Below are positions 22,201-33,264 of a stretch of 64,000 nucleotides of DNA, piece by piece (the stretch's first letter is position 1; each line of letters begins with the position of its first letter). The position numbers and the translations under genes were made by a program. Below the pieces are notes generated by a model. It saw only the letters and a program-made list of their open reading frames with translations, ran no database searches and was not told where the DNA came from. This stretch comes from Mesostigma viride. Its lineage: Eukaryota > Streptophyta > Mesostigmatophyceae > Mesostigmatales > Mesostigmataceae. The stretch covers positions 167,501 through 231,500 of the forward strand of contig RPFO01000231.1 of assembly GCA_009746045.1 (NCBI GenBank), in the 5' to 3' direction.

Positions 22201-24913
22201 ATGATCGGTGATGAGCATGCTGTTGTTTCCTTGTGGCTGCCACCACGTTCATGCTGCCAGGGTCGGTCTTCTGCTGCGCGGTGCACCCCACCCAAACAAG
22301 CGTCATTGCGTCAGGAGGAGCCGACGACAAAGCCTATTTATGGAGCGCGGCCGATGCGGCGGCGCCGAGCCGCCAGCTGGCAGGTAGGGGGGCAGCCTAG
22401 TGGTTCGCTGGCTTCCTGGCTGGCTCGTGTCTCGGTTAGTTGGTGTACCCTAGAAAGTTGTATGGGTGCCATTGTTGGTTCAAAATCATGGTCTTCATTT
22501 TCTTTGTTTCTTATTACCTCCTGGTGCTCCTTTTGCTCTAGCACCACGTTTAGTTACTTTAGAAATTGATTTCTCATTTTTTTTGTGCATTAATTTAGGA
22601 ATTCGATTGTTTACTAACATGATGGCAGGTCATATACACTTTTAAAAATTTTAATACTATTTAAGTTTGCTCGGGGCATGCTTTTCACGGGAGGTTTCTT
22701 CTTAATTGCTCAACTTGCACCTAAAGGTAGTATAGTTGCAATTCATGGTGACTTGGGGGGTGGACCTGAAATTTTCGCTTTATTGCTCAACTTGCACCTA
22801 AAGGTAGTATAGTTGCAATTCATGGTGACTTGGGGGGTGGACCTGAAATTTTCGCTTTGCCATTGTTCGCTAAAACTAGGACCATGCAGTAGAAACCAGA
22901 TGAGTGTACTCTCTTAACAAGTCCTCCCTAACGGCAGCCTCCTAATGGTCAACGCAACTGCGTTATGCGTTATGGGTGTACAGCAGGCTCAAGCTGCCAT
23001 GGTCCTCATTCTCCAGATGTCTGGCCTTGGCTGCTTGTCTCATTAATGCGATGGTCACTATACTACAGTAATGTCAAGCCTGCACTGCTTGTCCCATGGG
23101 TTTAGGAATTTTTCCGCGATGAACCATAAAAACTGCAAGTGTCGTGGGTGTAGCGTTGGCCTGTCCCGTACGTTAGTAGCTACTCCTGTCTACCAAGTTA
23201 GTAAGTAAGTAAGTTAGTAAGTAAGTAAGTAAGTAAGTAAGTACTTGCGTGTAATGCGCATGGGCATGCCACGGAGTACTATGCTAATCTCATTACAAAA
23301 TAATTATACGAAAGTTACAAATATCGTCTGTATCATGCCCCAACCATATAGTCACTAATGCACAGTACTGTCTACCAGCTACTGCACAGTGCTCTTAACT
23401 ACTAATTTCTGTATCATCTCTTAACTACTAATTTCTGTATCATTTCCTCTGCCAACCGGCATACTATTTTTATCATATTTCAGCTGTCCCTGTCACGAAT
23501 CGGCGGTTCTTTTGGGGGCATGGCCGGCCATGCTAACTCTGTGCCTTCCCTCTTCAGCTACTTTCGCACGTCTGCTGTAGTCATTGTAGGGATGTCACAG
23601 GCCGCGCTGACTTGGTGCCGTGCCTATCTACGTGTATTGCTTCCCTGACCAACTTGTATTGCTTCCCTATCTAACTTACTGTGCGTCCCTAATTGACTTG
23701 TATTGCTTCCCTAACTAACTTGGATTGCTTCCCTATCTGACTTGCTGTGCGTCCCTAATTAACTTGTATTGCTTCCCTAAGTAACTAGTACTGCTATCAA
23801 ACATATAGTCGCAAATTCTGCTGTCACATGCCACACTCGCTCCCTTCCATCACTCCCTAAATACCATGCGGGTGTTGTTGTGCACATCATCGACGCAGGC
23901 CACGCGGATTCCGTAGTCTCCCTCGCGTTCAGCCGAGACGGCAAGTACTTGGCCACAGGGGGGCTGGACGGGGTCGTCGTCGTGTGGGATGTGGCACTGG
24001 CAACAGCGGGGGGGAGCCCCGATGCGGGCCTGGTGGCGCGGCTGGAGGGTCCTGGGGAGGGCATCGAGGTGGGTGGGTCGTTTAGGGGTAAGGGTTCAGG
24101 GCCCAAAAGAGTGAGTGGGTGTTTGGTTTAGAGTCTAGGGCTCAAAACATTGTGTGTGTGGGGGGGGGGGGGGGGGGGGGGGCTTACCACCTTACAATCT
24201 CCATGATTAAACTCCATGATTGATATCGTAACCTGCATATCCTTTCTCCACAATGAACGTTACTAAGTGATTAGTATGGTATGTTGCGGTACCGTGTTGG
24301 TCGGGTACTTCTGGTTTACTTTTTTTTTACTACTCCGTCTGACCTCCTTTTCTGGGCTACCTTTTTTCTGATCACCTCTAGGGGCCCTGTATGTCATGGA
24401 ATAAGTTGGCGGTTGTTGTTGCTTGGACGCATGTGTCCGACCTATTTAGAATTTGTATTGGGATATGGATGAGCTTGGTAGCTGGGGCGGTGAACTAGGT
24501 AACTATAGGATGAACTTGGTACCTCGGGTGGCATTTCCATGAAAGAATAAGTTTCCAAGGTCATGCCGTGCTGTAGCGGTCTTGCCTGCACGTGTCAATA
24601 ATCGTATATTGGGCGGTGGGTCTTGTCTTCTCTCTCAAATATTCCACCTTGTTGTATTTTTTTCCTTGTCAACTCTATCAATTTTGTCACCTTGTTATTT
24701 TTCTCCTTTCCAGACTCCCCTCCAAAAGTACCCTCACCCCTCCTTCATTTAAATGTTTTAAATCGCATGCTTGCACGCATGCACGAACTCACGCACGCAC
24801 CCACACATTCACATACTCACACACATGCGCACACTGACACACACGCTCTCTCTCTGTCTGTCCCTACCTCTCTCGTTCTCCCTCTCTCCCTGTTACTCAT
24901 CACTCACCCCCCT

Positions 24914-25006
<93 letters not shown>

Positions 25007-28000
25007 CTGCACCGCCCCCACCCCCACCTGCGAGCAGTGGCTGGAGTGGCACCCGCGGGGCCACGTGCTACTAGCCGGCAGCGAGGACTTCACCATTTGG
25101 ATGTGGGGGCTGCCCGAGGGCCGGGTCATGTCAGTGTTGGCGGGCCATAATGGCCCCGTGCGGTGTGGAGGCTTCACGCCGGATGGTACGTGAAGATGAG
25201 TGGCTGCGCCTAGTGGGCAGTCTTTTTTTAGTTTGTGTGGGTAGGTATCTTTTCCTTTCTGGCGGTCATGTTGCATGAGCCAAGCTTATGGTATGTGGGA
25301 GCAGGTTTGGTATAGCCGTCAAATTTTTGAAAGCAAAAAGAGATTAGATGCCGAATCGTATGTGGAAGGGCTACTGGTTTAGTGTAGCCGTCATTTTTTG
25401 TTTCTTTAGATAACATACTGAAGTGCATGTGGAAGGGAGACTGGTTTAGTACTGCCACCTTCTCTCGGTTACATAAGTATGCTTATCTCTTTATACTACT
25501 ACAATGACACAACAGGTAACAAGAAGTACAGCCACCTTCCCTTTGTTCCACGAGGCGTCATTGTGTTTGGAAGAGCAGCCGGTTAACAGTGGCAGCTGTT
25601 TACCACAGCCGCTGGATTTCCTTTTGTTAGCGTAGACTCGCAGTATTCACGAGACAGCCAGCGCAGGCATGACATCACTATACTATAGGGACCGTGACAT
25701 CAAGGAGACAACCAGCGCAGGCCAGAAATCTGGTGGTATTCTCTGGTTCAAGAAGCATCGTCTGGATAAAGCAGCATCGTCTGGTAAAAAGTGACTTGGT
25801 GTCGAATTAATCCAACATTACTCTGCCTTGTGGTTTGCTGTGTGACCTGGTGTGCCTGGCCCCACGCGCCTGCCTGCCAGGGAGGACGATCGTCAGCGGT
25901 TCCGATGACGCGACGCTGCGCATCTGGGATCCCAAAACGGGCAACACGAGCCACCTGGTTCAAGGTGCGTGTCATGATGGGGAAGTAGCGGGCGGGTGGC
26001 AATGATAATTTTGGTGCCACATAGGGGAAATTGCGCACGGGTGGTATGTTTCAAGGGGTGTGTCATGATGGGAAAGTAGCAGACGGGTTGTGTGGCTCGA
26101 AGGTGGTATGTCGTGATGGGGAAGTCGCAGACTGGGGGTGATGATCATTTTGGTGCACTAGGCTCCAGCAACAAAAGAGCCACCTGGTGTGCGGTGCAAG
26201 GTACTACGTGTTAAAGGAAAGACTTCCTCCTCATGGATGTTACCCAACCCTGGCGCTCGCCCAGTCCTGGTCCCACATGGAGCGTATACATGGTAGACTG
26301 AGGTAAGAATGGGTAGGTAGGCATAGGTAGGTAGGTGTCGGTAGGTCGGCATAAATATGCTGCTTGGACGTTGCCCTGGTGCTCGCACAGTGCTGGTCCC
26401 AAAGGGGGCATATCATTAGGCGCAGGTTTGGCATAGCTATGATATTATAAGTTCATTATTCTCGGGTATTTTGATTATCTAGCATGTGCTATCAGATGAC
26501 ATGGATCGCATAGTTATGCTATTAATAAATGGTATCGATTGTGGTACTTGGTGCTTCCTGCAGGGACTGTCTTCGTTAATTTTAATAGATTAATACATAT
26601 TATTAATAATATTTTTTGGGTCATCCATCCCAAAGCTTGGGGTATCATCCACCTAGTAATGTCGCCCCTTGTTCATTGATATGGTTTCATCCACCTAGAA
26701 GTAATGTTGCCTTTGTTTGTTGATATGGTATCATCCACCTAATAGTAACAATAATTATTGTCATGTAATAATGTAATAATTACTATTATTATGTTGCCTT
26801 TGTTCGTTTATATGTGCTTGTCCTTTCTGTGTTCTTCAGGGCAGGCATTCTGCATTTGTATAGCCACCCATTGAGTTATAGTGTGTCACATGCAGGGGCA
26901 CTCTCTGCCTTCTACTTGCATGGCCATGATAATACGTGTCTTTAACTAGTCAATTATTAATAATTGTTAATATGTGTATTATAATCATTATGGCAGTACT
27001 AGATGTGCATTAGGTATGCTTAGGATGATCCTATGTGTTTTATTTTATCCTATTGGATGGGTACCCGTACTCCTTTTTTGGTGCCCAGGGCACGCACTCC
27101 AGGTTGAGAGGCCCGATTAAGCGTAAAGGGCTTTATGAAACGTAGAACGAATCGTGTCGTCATGCGAATGAAACATAGAACGAATCGTGTCGTCATGCGA
27201 ATGAAACGTAGAACGAATCGTGTCGTCATGCGAATGAAACATAGAACGAATCGTGTCGTCATGCGAATGAAACATAGAACGAATCGTGTCGTCATGCGAA
27301 TGAAACATGGAACGAATCGTGTCGCCATGCGAATGAAACATAGAACGAATCGTGTCGCCATGCGAATGAAACATAGAACGAATCGTGTCGTCATGCGAAT
27401 GAAACATAGAACGAATCGTGTCGCCATGCGAATGAAACATAGAACGAATCGTGTCGCCATGCGAATGAAACATAGAACGAATCGTGTCGTCATGCGAATG
27501 AAACATAGAACGAATCGTGTCGTCATGCGAATGAAACATGGAACGAATCGTGTCGTCATGCGAATGAAACATAGAACGAATCGTGTCGTCATGCGAACTG
27601 CTAACTGCTGGCGTAAACCTGTTGTGCCTTTTCGTCCTTCCAGGTCACCCCTTCCACATGCAGGGTCTCATTTCCCTCGCCTGCTTGCCTGATTCCTCGG
27701 TGACGGTGACGGGGGCGGTCGATGGCAGCGTGCGCGTCACACAGATCCAGACAGGGAAGGTACGACGAAAAAAAAAAAAAAAAAAAAAAAGAGAAGGCAC
27801 TGGGCTGGACGCTTTAGAAGCGGTGTAGCCACGGTTAAAGCACTTCTAAAGAGTCCTTGTCTATGGGGGGATCCAGGGGCCGGCTAATTTTTTTTTACGC
27901 TTGTGCATCTGGCAAAGTCCCCCCTTGGGAAAGAGACGTCGGAAACAGCCTGTCGTGTTCTAAAGAGGATGTCGTTGTAAACGTCATCGCTCTATATACA

Positions 28001-31000
28001 TGCTGGTTTGGTCATCATCGCTCTCGTTATTTTTGTATTTAAGTAATTCGGGGCAGATGGACATGAAACAGCCAGTCGACGGGGCTTGGTGACGGGCATG
28101 GCTCGTCAACAGGCAGGAGATATCACATGACTACCGGGATGAGTTAACCTAGTTTCTCACTGGCGTTTCGCAGCAGTTTCATGAATGAGACTGTCCTCAT
28201 GACATGAACCGCTCAAGAGTCCTTGGCGAGGTGAGAATGGGCTGTTGATTATACTGTGGAGTATTTCTTTATCAGGCTATGGAATGTTAAGAGTATATTT
28301 TTTCGATATCATATTGCTCGCTATTATGTGAAAACTCCCTATTACATAGTAGTATCGGTTTGAATGCTCCCTATTAACTACTTGTGTGAATCATTTCTAT
28401 TGGAACGCGATCCCGGTTGGACGGTCGCCATGCGGCTGCACAAAGGCTGGACGCAAAAGCCATCCTCCATCCCGTTGCATAGCCTTTGTCATTCCCTCTG
28501 CCGTTTCCTCTATTGTTATTATCATTGTTATCGTTATCATCATTATCATTATAATTGTTCATTTCGTCCGTTCATCTCCTTACATGTCTGCCGCCTGTTT
28601 TGGCGCCCTCCTCTCTTCTTTCTTGTGCATCCTCCTCTCTTCTTTCTTGTGCATCCTCCTCTCTTCTTTCTTTGGCACCCCTCCTCTCTTCTTTCACCTG
28701 TCACAGATGGCGCAGGTGACATCTCTTCTTACTTTGCAATCTAGTCTCACTGCTGTTTCTTTTTTCCCTTCCCTGTCATTCTGACAGGTGGGGGGAGCGC
28801 TGACTGGCCACTTTGACTCCATCGAATCCATTGGTGTCTGCCCAGGGTGCGTAGATTGATTGCGCCCTGCCAGGTTCAATTGATGGAGCTGATGCTCTTT
28901 ACTTCTTACACCGTCGGATGGCCTGTTATCATGCCTGCTGTTGGACTACGTTATTCGGCCATTGCTTAGAGAACTGCACAGAGGTTTTCTGAAAGTCTGC
29001 CATCCTCGCCTCTTGCGTGCCAGAAACTCACGGGCTGTTGCAAAGCTTGCGCCCACTATTGCAAGCCCTAGTGCCTAAATGAACGCAACCCCTAGTGCCT
29101 GCATCAAGCCATTACTAGCCAACCCAATATTACAAACATGAAATCGTGCCCAGTGTGCCCAATACTTCTAGTGCCGAGCCCATTCTTACAAATATTTGTC
29201 AAGTATTATGCACAACCCGGTGCCCATTAGTACGACCAGCGCCCATTAGTTTAGTGCCCGTTATTACAGGTGCCCAATAGTGTTGGTGCCCATTAGTACG
29301 ACTAGTGCCCATTAGCATTGGTGCCCATCAGCTTTGGTGTCCATTAGCATTGGTGCCCGTTAGTTCGACTGGTGTCCATCGTCACAAACTGGGTGTCTTA
29401 ATTAGTAAATAACAATAATAATAATTATTATTATTATGCAACAAACTCCTGCTACGTGTGCAGTGACCCAATACTCCCACAGCATAAGGGCATTCTATGG
29501 CTTCCGTTAACATTATTTGGTGTGACGTGGCAGCACAGCCCGCAGCGTTTTCGGCAGCGTTGCATCAGGCAGCATATGCTCATGCATTTGCTGGCGCCAC
29601 CTGACCATCGTCCGAGGCTGCTTCCCTTCCCCTTTGGAGGGAGCTGCACTGTCCAGTAGTAATATAAGCCAGTCTGTTATTTTCTAGTGTATATTACTTT
29701 ATTATATGGGTCTGTTATTTTCTCGTTTATACTACTTTATTATATGGGTCTGTTATTTTCTAGATTATATTACTTTATTATATGGGTCTGTTATTTTTCT
29801 ACTCCCCCCTCCCATTCGTTGTTTTCCCCTGTGACGTGTGCCTGTAATCCTTTTTGTCCTTGTCTCCTTCTAAACCGAAGCTGCGGTATTTCTCGCCTAT
29901 GTATCGGTAAACTGCGCGGTGTAACGTTGGGTGGTTTCCCATCAGGCTGCCCATCGCGGCCACCGCGTCGATGGACGAGAGTGCGCGCCTGTGGGACCTG
30001 CAGACGCTGACGGAGCGCGCCGTCATGCCTCACGAGGTGGGTGATTTGTTAGTGTTTATAATATTATTATTTATGTAGTAGTATTTGAATAAGGCATGTC
30101 ATGCCTCACGAGGGGGGTGATTTGTTAGTGTTTATAATATTATAATTTATATAGTAGTATTTGAATAAGGCATGTCATGCCTCACGGGGTGGGTGATTTG
30201 TCAGTGTTTATAGTATTATTATTTATATTTTATGTAGTAGTATTTGAATAAGGCATGTCATGCCTCACGAGGTGGGTTATTTGTTAGTGTTTATAATATT
30301 ATTACTTATGTAGTAGTATTTGAATAAGGCATGTCATGCCTCACGGGGTGGGTGATTTGTTAGTGTTTATAATATTATTATTTATATAGTAGTATTTGAA
30401 TAAGGCATGTCATGCCTCACGGGGTGGGTGATTTGTTAGTGTTTATAATATTATTATTTATATAGTAGTACTTGAATAAGGCATGTCATACCTCACGGGG
30501 TGGGTGATTTGTTAGTGTTTCTAATATTATTACTTATGTAGTAGTATTTGAATAAGGCATGTCATGCCTCACGAGGTGGGTGATTTGTTAGTGTTTCTAA
30601 TATTATTATTTATCTACTACTAGTAGTATTTGAATAAGGCATAGACCAAATAAGTATTGGAGAGGGAATGGAGCGCGCGGGCTTGTTGCGTGAGGTGGGT
30701 GTGGGTGATTAATAGGGTCTTTGAATTGTATGTGCTAGCAAGGCAACTAGGTATGGATTGGAGCCCCAGGTGGTGGGTCACGTCACAGGTGGTGGGTAGT
30801 TGGGGTGTCTGAGACATTCGTGCTTCCAAAATTAGGGTAGATGAGTACCGATCAACAAGTCGATAGGTGGTTAGTTTGGGTGTTTTAGACACTAGTGCTT
30901 CAATAAGATAAAGGCAGATGAGTACCGATGAGCAATCAGAGAGCGGTCACGAGGAACGCCGCACGAGGTGGGTGTGAATGCCTTTTACAATAAGGGAGGA

Positions 31001-32967
31001 ATCCAGTAGAGGTGGGCAAACGGCGGAGGTTATGCCGCATGTGATGGGTGCGTGTGCTCACACAGGTCAGTGAGTTCAAGTTGCAATGTTTTTATACCTT
31101 CACTTTTTGGTTTCTCTGAACTGTTTTAGTCTTAAATAAAGTTAAACGCAATCATGTCGTAGGTGGGTGCTTTAGACAGGGAATAGGACTAATCAAGGGG
31201 AAGGGGACAACTAGCTGCGTTGATTAAGCACGGGGTCGGTGGGGGTTGGGCGGGAGGGGGGGGGCGGGGGGAAGGCTGGGTGGGAGGGTGAAAACCTTGC
31301 TGTCTCACTTCTTGTTAGGATCCGGCAGTCAAGTTCAAGCATCCCTTGTAACAGCAGCATGCGCGCGTGGCTTACTTCACAAGCCCGTTTTCCGTGTGTG
31401 CTCGAACGCTCCTGTTTTCCTGTCCGCTGCCACCAGGGCGGTGTCATCAAGCTGGTCTGGCACCCGTCCCAGCCCGTCCTTGTCACCGGCTGCACGGACG
31501 GCGTTGTCCGCTGCTGGGACGGCCGCACGGGGCGTTGCGAGAGGGCGTTCTCAGGGCACCGCAACCCGCTGCTTGACGTGGCCTTGTCGCCGTAAGTCAT
31601 TAGCCATGTGTGAGGACTACTAAAAGGTTAAGTAAAGGGTGTTTGGGGCACTGCAACCCGCTGCTCGATTTGGCCTTGTCCCTGCAAGCTAACTTGTAGT
31701 TGTGGAGAGGCTCTTGTGAATAGGAATCAAGGTAACTGGGGAAGCGTCTTGTGATGGCGTTGTTGTGATAACATAGCTGAGACATTTCGATGAAGACTCT
31801 GCGAATGGTTGTTGCCTAGTAAACAGCATTGTTTAGATGTTTACCCCCGAAAAGGAATCCATTAGGCTGCTGTGTAGCGTAAGCTGATCTGCCTTTAGGG
31901 ACGTCTTAGTAGGACGATCTGGGACTTCCGTAAACCACTTCTTAGTAGTCTGCGTGTAGTAGCCTTTCGAATAAGAAGTGGATTACGGAAGGCTGTTTCG
32001 GACGTAGTGGCATACAGCTGGACGTGGCCTTTCTCTAGTGTTTTGGATATCCATGAGACAGCCAGCGCAGGCATGGCATTACTATATACTATAGTGACCA
32101 TGATATCCATGACACAACCAGTGCAGGCCAGAGATTTTGTTTTCCCTTAAGAGCTGAAAATCTGTGCTTCGTCATGGCCCGTATACTAGAACCCAAACCT
32201 TCTGAAAGCCATTTGTGCCCGTTGGTCCGGGAGGCCCAACGTGCACGCACACCACAATCTGCTGAATGCTAAAACCCACCAATAAAACCACCCAAATCAT
32301 GGCGTGGCTCGTTAGTGTCAGGCCAACAGGCGTCAACCCATGCAACTAGCCACGAATGTTCCGACACACTAAAGTGAGCGACCACCATCCATGGCTTGCC
32401 AGCCATGGATTACAGTAGGTCTTTCGGCCGTCTGGGCTGGCGAGCCAGACGTAATTCTAAATAGCTTTGAGGTGGCGGTACTGTGGGATGTGCAACGCAA
32501 AGGTGACATCCAACACGCTTTGCAAATGCACGCTTCACGGATCGCATCTGCCAGCCCACCAAGGATGCAAGGCTAAGTGCTGTTTGCTTGCTATAAATCC
32601 GTGGATTTGATCCTGGCAGTGGTACAATATGTGTACCGCTGTCAGCCAAATAACACAGGGTGCATGAAATGCAGACCAAACTCTGCAGCAGTCGGACTGC
32701 AAGTGCCCGCGTATGCCATCTCTTTTTGTTCTCCTTGTCCGTAGGGGTACGCGTAGGGGTACGGTATTTTGGATGTAGAACTATGAGACGTTGGTATCCG
32801 GGATGCTTTCCTTGCGGGCATCCATTGAGCATGAATCATCAGCTGACCCATCTGTGTTGCTTGTTTCCGAATTGTGCCATGGTTTTGGAATGTCTATGAC
32901 GCACAGGGATGGCCGGTTTGTGGTCTCCAGCTCGGATGATAGGACCGTGAAGATTTTCCCGTTGTGA
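19291..32967 (+). CDS. AAMP: AAMP/Sqt1-family WD40 protein, 13 exons
   Basis: Exons: 19,291-19,302 (start MTGM, least certain), 19,443-19,539, 19,663-19,704, 20,816-20,935, 22,261-22,383, 23,899-24,068, 25,038-25,185, 25,881-25,964, 27,644-27,759, 28,788-28,846, 29,946-30,036, 31,437-31,591 and 32,907-32,967 (TGA). All introns are GT-AG and all phases join, giving 425 residues, close to the family's usual 430. An acidic N-terminus (residues 1-80) precedes seven or so WD repeats. Family marks include GHSGSVFCCAVHP, ASGGADDKAYLW, GHADSVVSLAFS, WLEWHPRGHVLLAG, TIWMW, SGSDDATLRIWD, GGVIKLVWHPSQPVLVTG and SSSDDRTVKIFPL at the end. AAMP acts in cell migration in animals; yeast Sqt1 chaperones ribosomal protein uL16. 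A cytosolic scaffold or ribosome-assembly role is inferred. Introns make up over 90% of the locus. Confidence 0.88.
20101..20530 (+). repeat. Decayed copies of AAMP exon 4 start in intron 3
   Basis: Three places resemble the acceptor and first codons of exon 4 (GEEAYEYSDGEE at 20,816). They are 20,121 (CAG then GAGATGATGCTTATGCAAG, reading GDDAYA), 20,243 (GGGCAG then GATGCCTACTTG) and 20,492 (GGAGATGATGGGTACGAATA, reading DDGYEY). They are spaced irregularly among simple repeats. Confidence 0.55.
20163..20206 (+). repeat. Interstitial plant-type telomere repeat (CCCTAAA)n
   Basis: About six tandem CCCTAAA units inside AAMP intron 3. CCCTAAA (TTTAGGG on the other strand) is the telomere unit of land plants and many algae, so this supports a green-lineage or related host. 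Confidence 0.95.
20515..20706. repeat. Irregular CAACACAAGCG-type tandem repeats
   Basis: An array of 10-15 bp CA-rich units (ACACAAACGCAGTAC, CAACACAAGCGC) in AAMP intron 3. Frames are open on both strands, with no coding meaning. Confidence 0.8.
21290..21640. repeat. 30-bp tandem repeat, about 11 copies
   Basis: Unit CATCATGGGTGGCAGTCTAT followed by ATGTATAGTA, with the last part varying between ACAGTA and ATAGTA. It lies in AAMP intron 4. A unit of 30 keeps frames open on both strands. Confidence 0.95.
22105..22158 (+). mobile_element. Solo LINE 3' end in AAMP intron 4
   Basis: The bulged hairpin (22,111-22,135) and (TTAA)n tail are almost identical to 1,027-1,086. The insertion is only about 50 bp long and in the sense orientation of the gene. 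Confidence 0.65.
22704..22860. repeat. 78-bp perfect tandem duplication
   Basis: The block starting ATTGCTCAACTTGCACC recurs after 78 bp with no visible difference, so it is recent. AAMP intron 5. Confidence 0.95.
23190..23365 (-). mobile_element. Short interspersed fragment with (TTAC)n tail
   Basis: On the minus strand it ends in CACGCAAGTACTTACTTAC repeats. About 130 bp match 38,290-38,410, including the GGCATGCC palindrome and AGCATAGTACTCCGTGGC. It is probably the 3' end of an element family distinct from the TTAA-tailed LINEs. Confidence 0.6.
23635..23790. repeat. Tandem repeats, unit about 22-45 bp
   Basis: Variants of TTGTATTGCTTCCCTAACTAACTTG alternate with a TGCTGTGCGTCCCTAATT form, in AAMP intron 5 just before exon 6. 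Confidence 0.75.
24160..24182 (+). repeat. Poly(G) run
   Basis: About 23 consecutive G, preceded by GT repeats, in AAMP intron 6 some 90 bp after the donor. It is one of the few purine runs on the coding strand. Confidence 0.9.
24919..25002 (+). repeat. (CT)n microsatellite at a 3' splice site
   Basis: About 42 CT units followed by C-rich sequence and the AG acceptor of exon 7 at 25,037. The run supplies a very long polypyrimidine tract. Confidence 0.97.
25648..25736. repeat. Dispersed repeat, copy 1
   Basis: Two half-units each carry a form of GAGACAACCAGCGCAGGC, separated by CACTATACTATAGGGACC. A second full copy is at 32,049-32,137 (AAMP intron 12) and half a unit is at 47,897-47,935 in the coiled-coil gene. 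Confidence 0.75.
25965..26200 (+). repeat. Copies of AAMP exon 8 donor region
   Basis: The true junction is CCACCTGGTTCAAG then GTGCGTGTCATGATGG at 25,965. Partial copies follow near 26,047 (TTTCAAGGGGTGTGTCATGATGG), 26,096 (TCGAAGGTGGTATGTCGTGATGG) and 26,176 (GAGCCACCTGGTGTGCGGTGCAAGG). Confidence 0.65.
27135..27597. repeat. 33-bp minisatellite, about 14 copies
   Basis: Unit CGAATGAAACATAGAACGAA then TCGTGTCGTCATG. Variants are TCG(T/C)CATG and ATA/ATG. It encodes open 11-residue periodic peptides on both strands by chance of length. It ends about 45 bp before the exon 9 acceptor. Confidence 0.97.
27767..27790 (+). repeat. Poly(A) run after the exon 9 donor
   Basis: About 24 A immediately after GTACGACG, the donor of exon 9. 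No retrogene adjoins it. Confidence 0.85.
28605..28692 (+). repeat. 24-bp pyrimidine repeat, three copies
   Basis: Unit CTCCTCTCTTCTTTCTTGTG then CATC, in AAMP intron 9 about 100 bp before the exon 10 acceptor. Confidence 0.9.
29225..29390. repeat. Degenerate repeat around GTGCCCATTAG
   Basis: Some 8-10 loosely spaced copies of GTGCCCATTAGTACGAC-like units in AAMP intron 10. Confidence 0.7.
29680..29800. repeat. About 38-bp tandem repeat, 3-4 copies
   Basis: Unit TATGGGTCTGTTATTTTCTA followed by GATTATATTACTTTAT. AAMP intron 10. Confidence 0.85.
30020..30650 (+). repeat. Tandem array of AAMP exon 11 donor copies
   Basis: The exon 11 end (GTCATGCCTCACGAG, donor GTGGGTGATTTG at 30,037) and about 60 bp of intron are repeated at least seven more times, with units of about 75-80 bp. 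Copies are near 30,095, 30,175, 30,258, 30,335, 30,410, 30,485 and 30,560. Each carries GTCATGCCTCACG(A/G)GGTGGGT or a one-base variant. Several keep a usable GT donor in the original context. Confidence 0.92.
31637..31692 (+). repeat. Copy of AAMP exon 12 end within intron 12
   Basis: GGGGCACTGCAACCCGCTGCTCGATTTGGCC at about 31,648 copies the exon end GGGCACCGCAACCCGCTGCTTGACGTGGCC, which closes at 31,591. Several substitutions are present and the donor GTAAGT is replaced. Confidence 0.85.
32049..32137. repeat. Dispersed repeat, copy 2
   Basis: Same two-half organisation as 25,648-25,736, with a small number of substitutions. AAMP intron 12. Confidence 0.75.
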
Positions 32968-33264
32968 GGACCTTGGCTGTCACGGGGCTACAGGGTGACT
33001 CATCCATGTTCATATACTACTATCTCATTGATGTTAATATGTCACCGATCATCATCGGTCAGTTCATAGTTTGCTCATGTATGCGTCACATTGATGGATG
33101 CCGTTTACATTTGGCTAATTAGTCTCGCAGGCACTCTAAATGCTAGTAAGTTGCCACTGCATAGCCAATGGCAATGAAGGCTTGTTCTGGAAAAAACTCC
33201 TCCTGGTTTCGATGCGCTAGCTCATAAAGCAAATTGGAGAGCTTGAGGTCTTTAGCCATCCGTA
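32968..33264. other. AAMP 3' flank
   Basis: AAMP 3' UTR and flank up to the tail of a minus-strand LINE. I saw no clear AATAAA or TGTAA signal. Confidence 0.4.

Noticed and set aside
27050-27692. 185- and 180-residue ORFs on opposite strands over the 33-bp repeat
   Set aside because: Same reason: a period divisible by 3 with no stop in the unit. It lies between AAMP exons 8 and 9.
27760-27800. Poly(A) run read as a retrogene or SINE tail
   Set aside because: It follows the exon 9 donor within eight bases and no inserted element precedes it.
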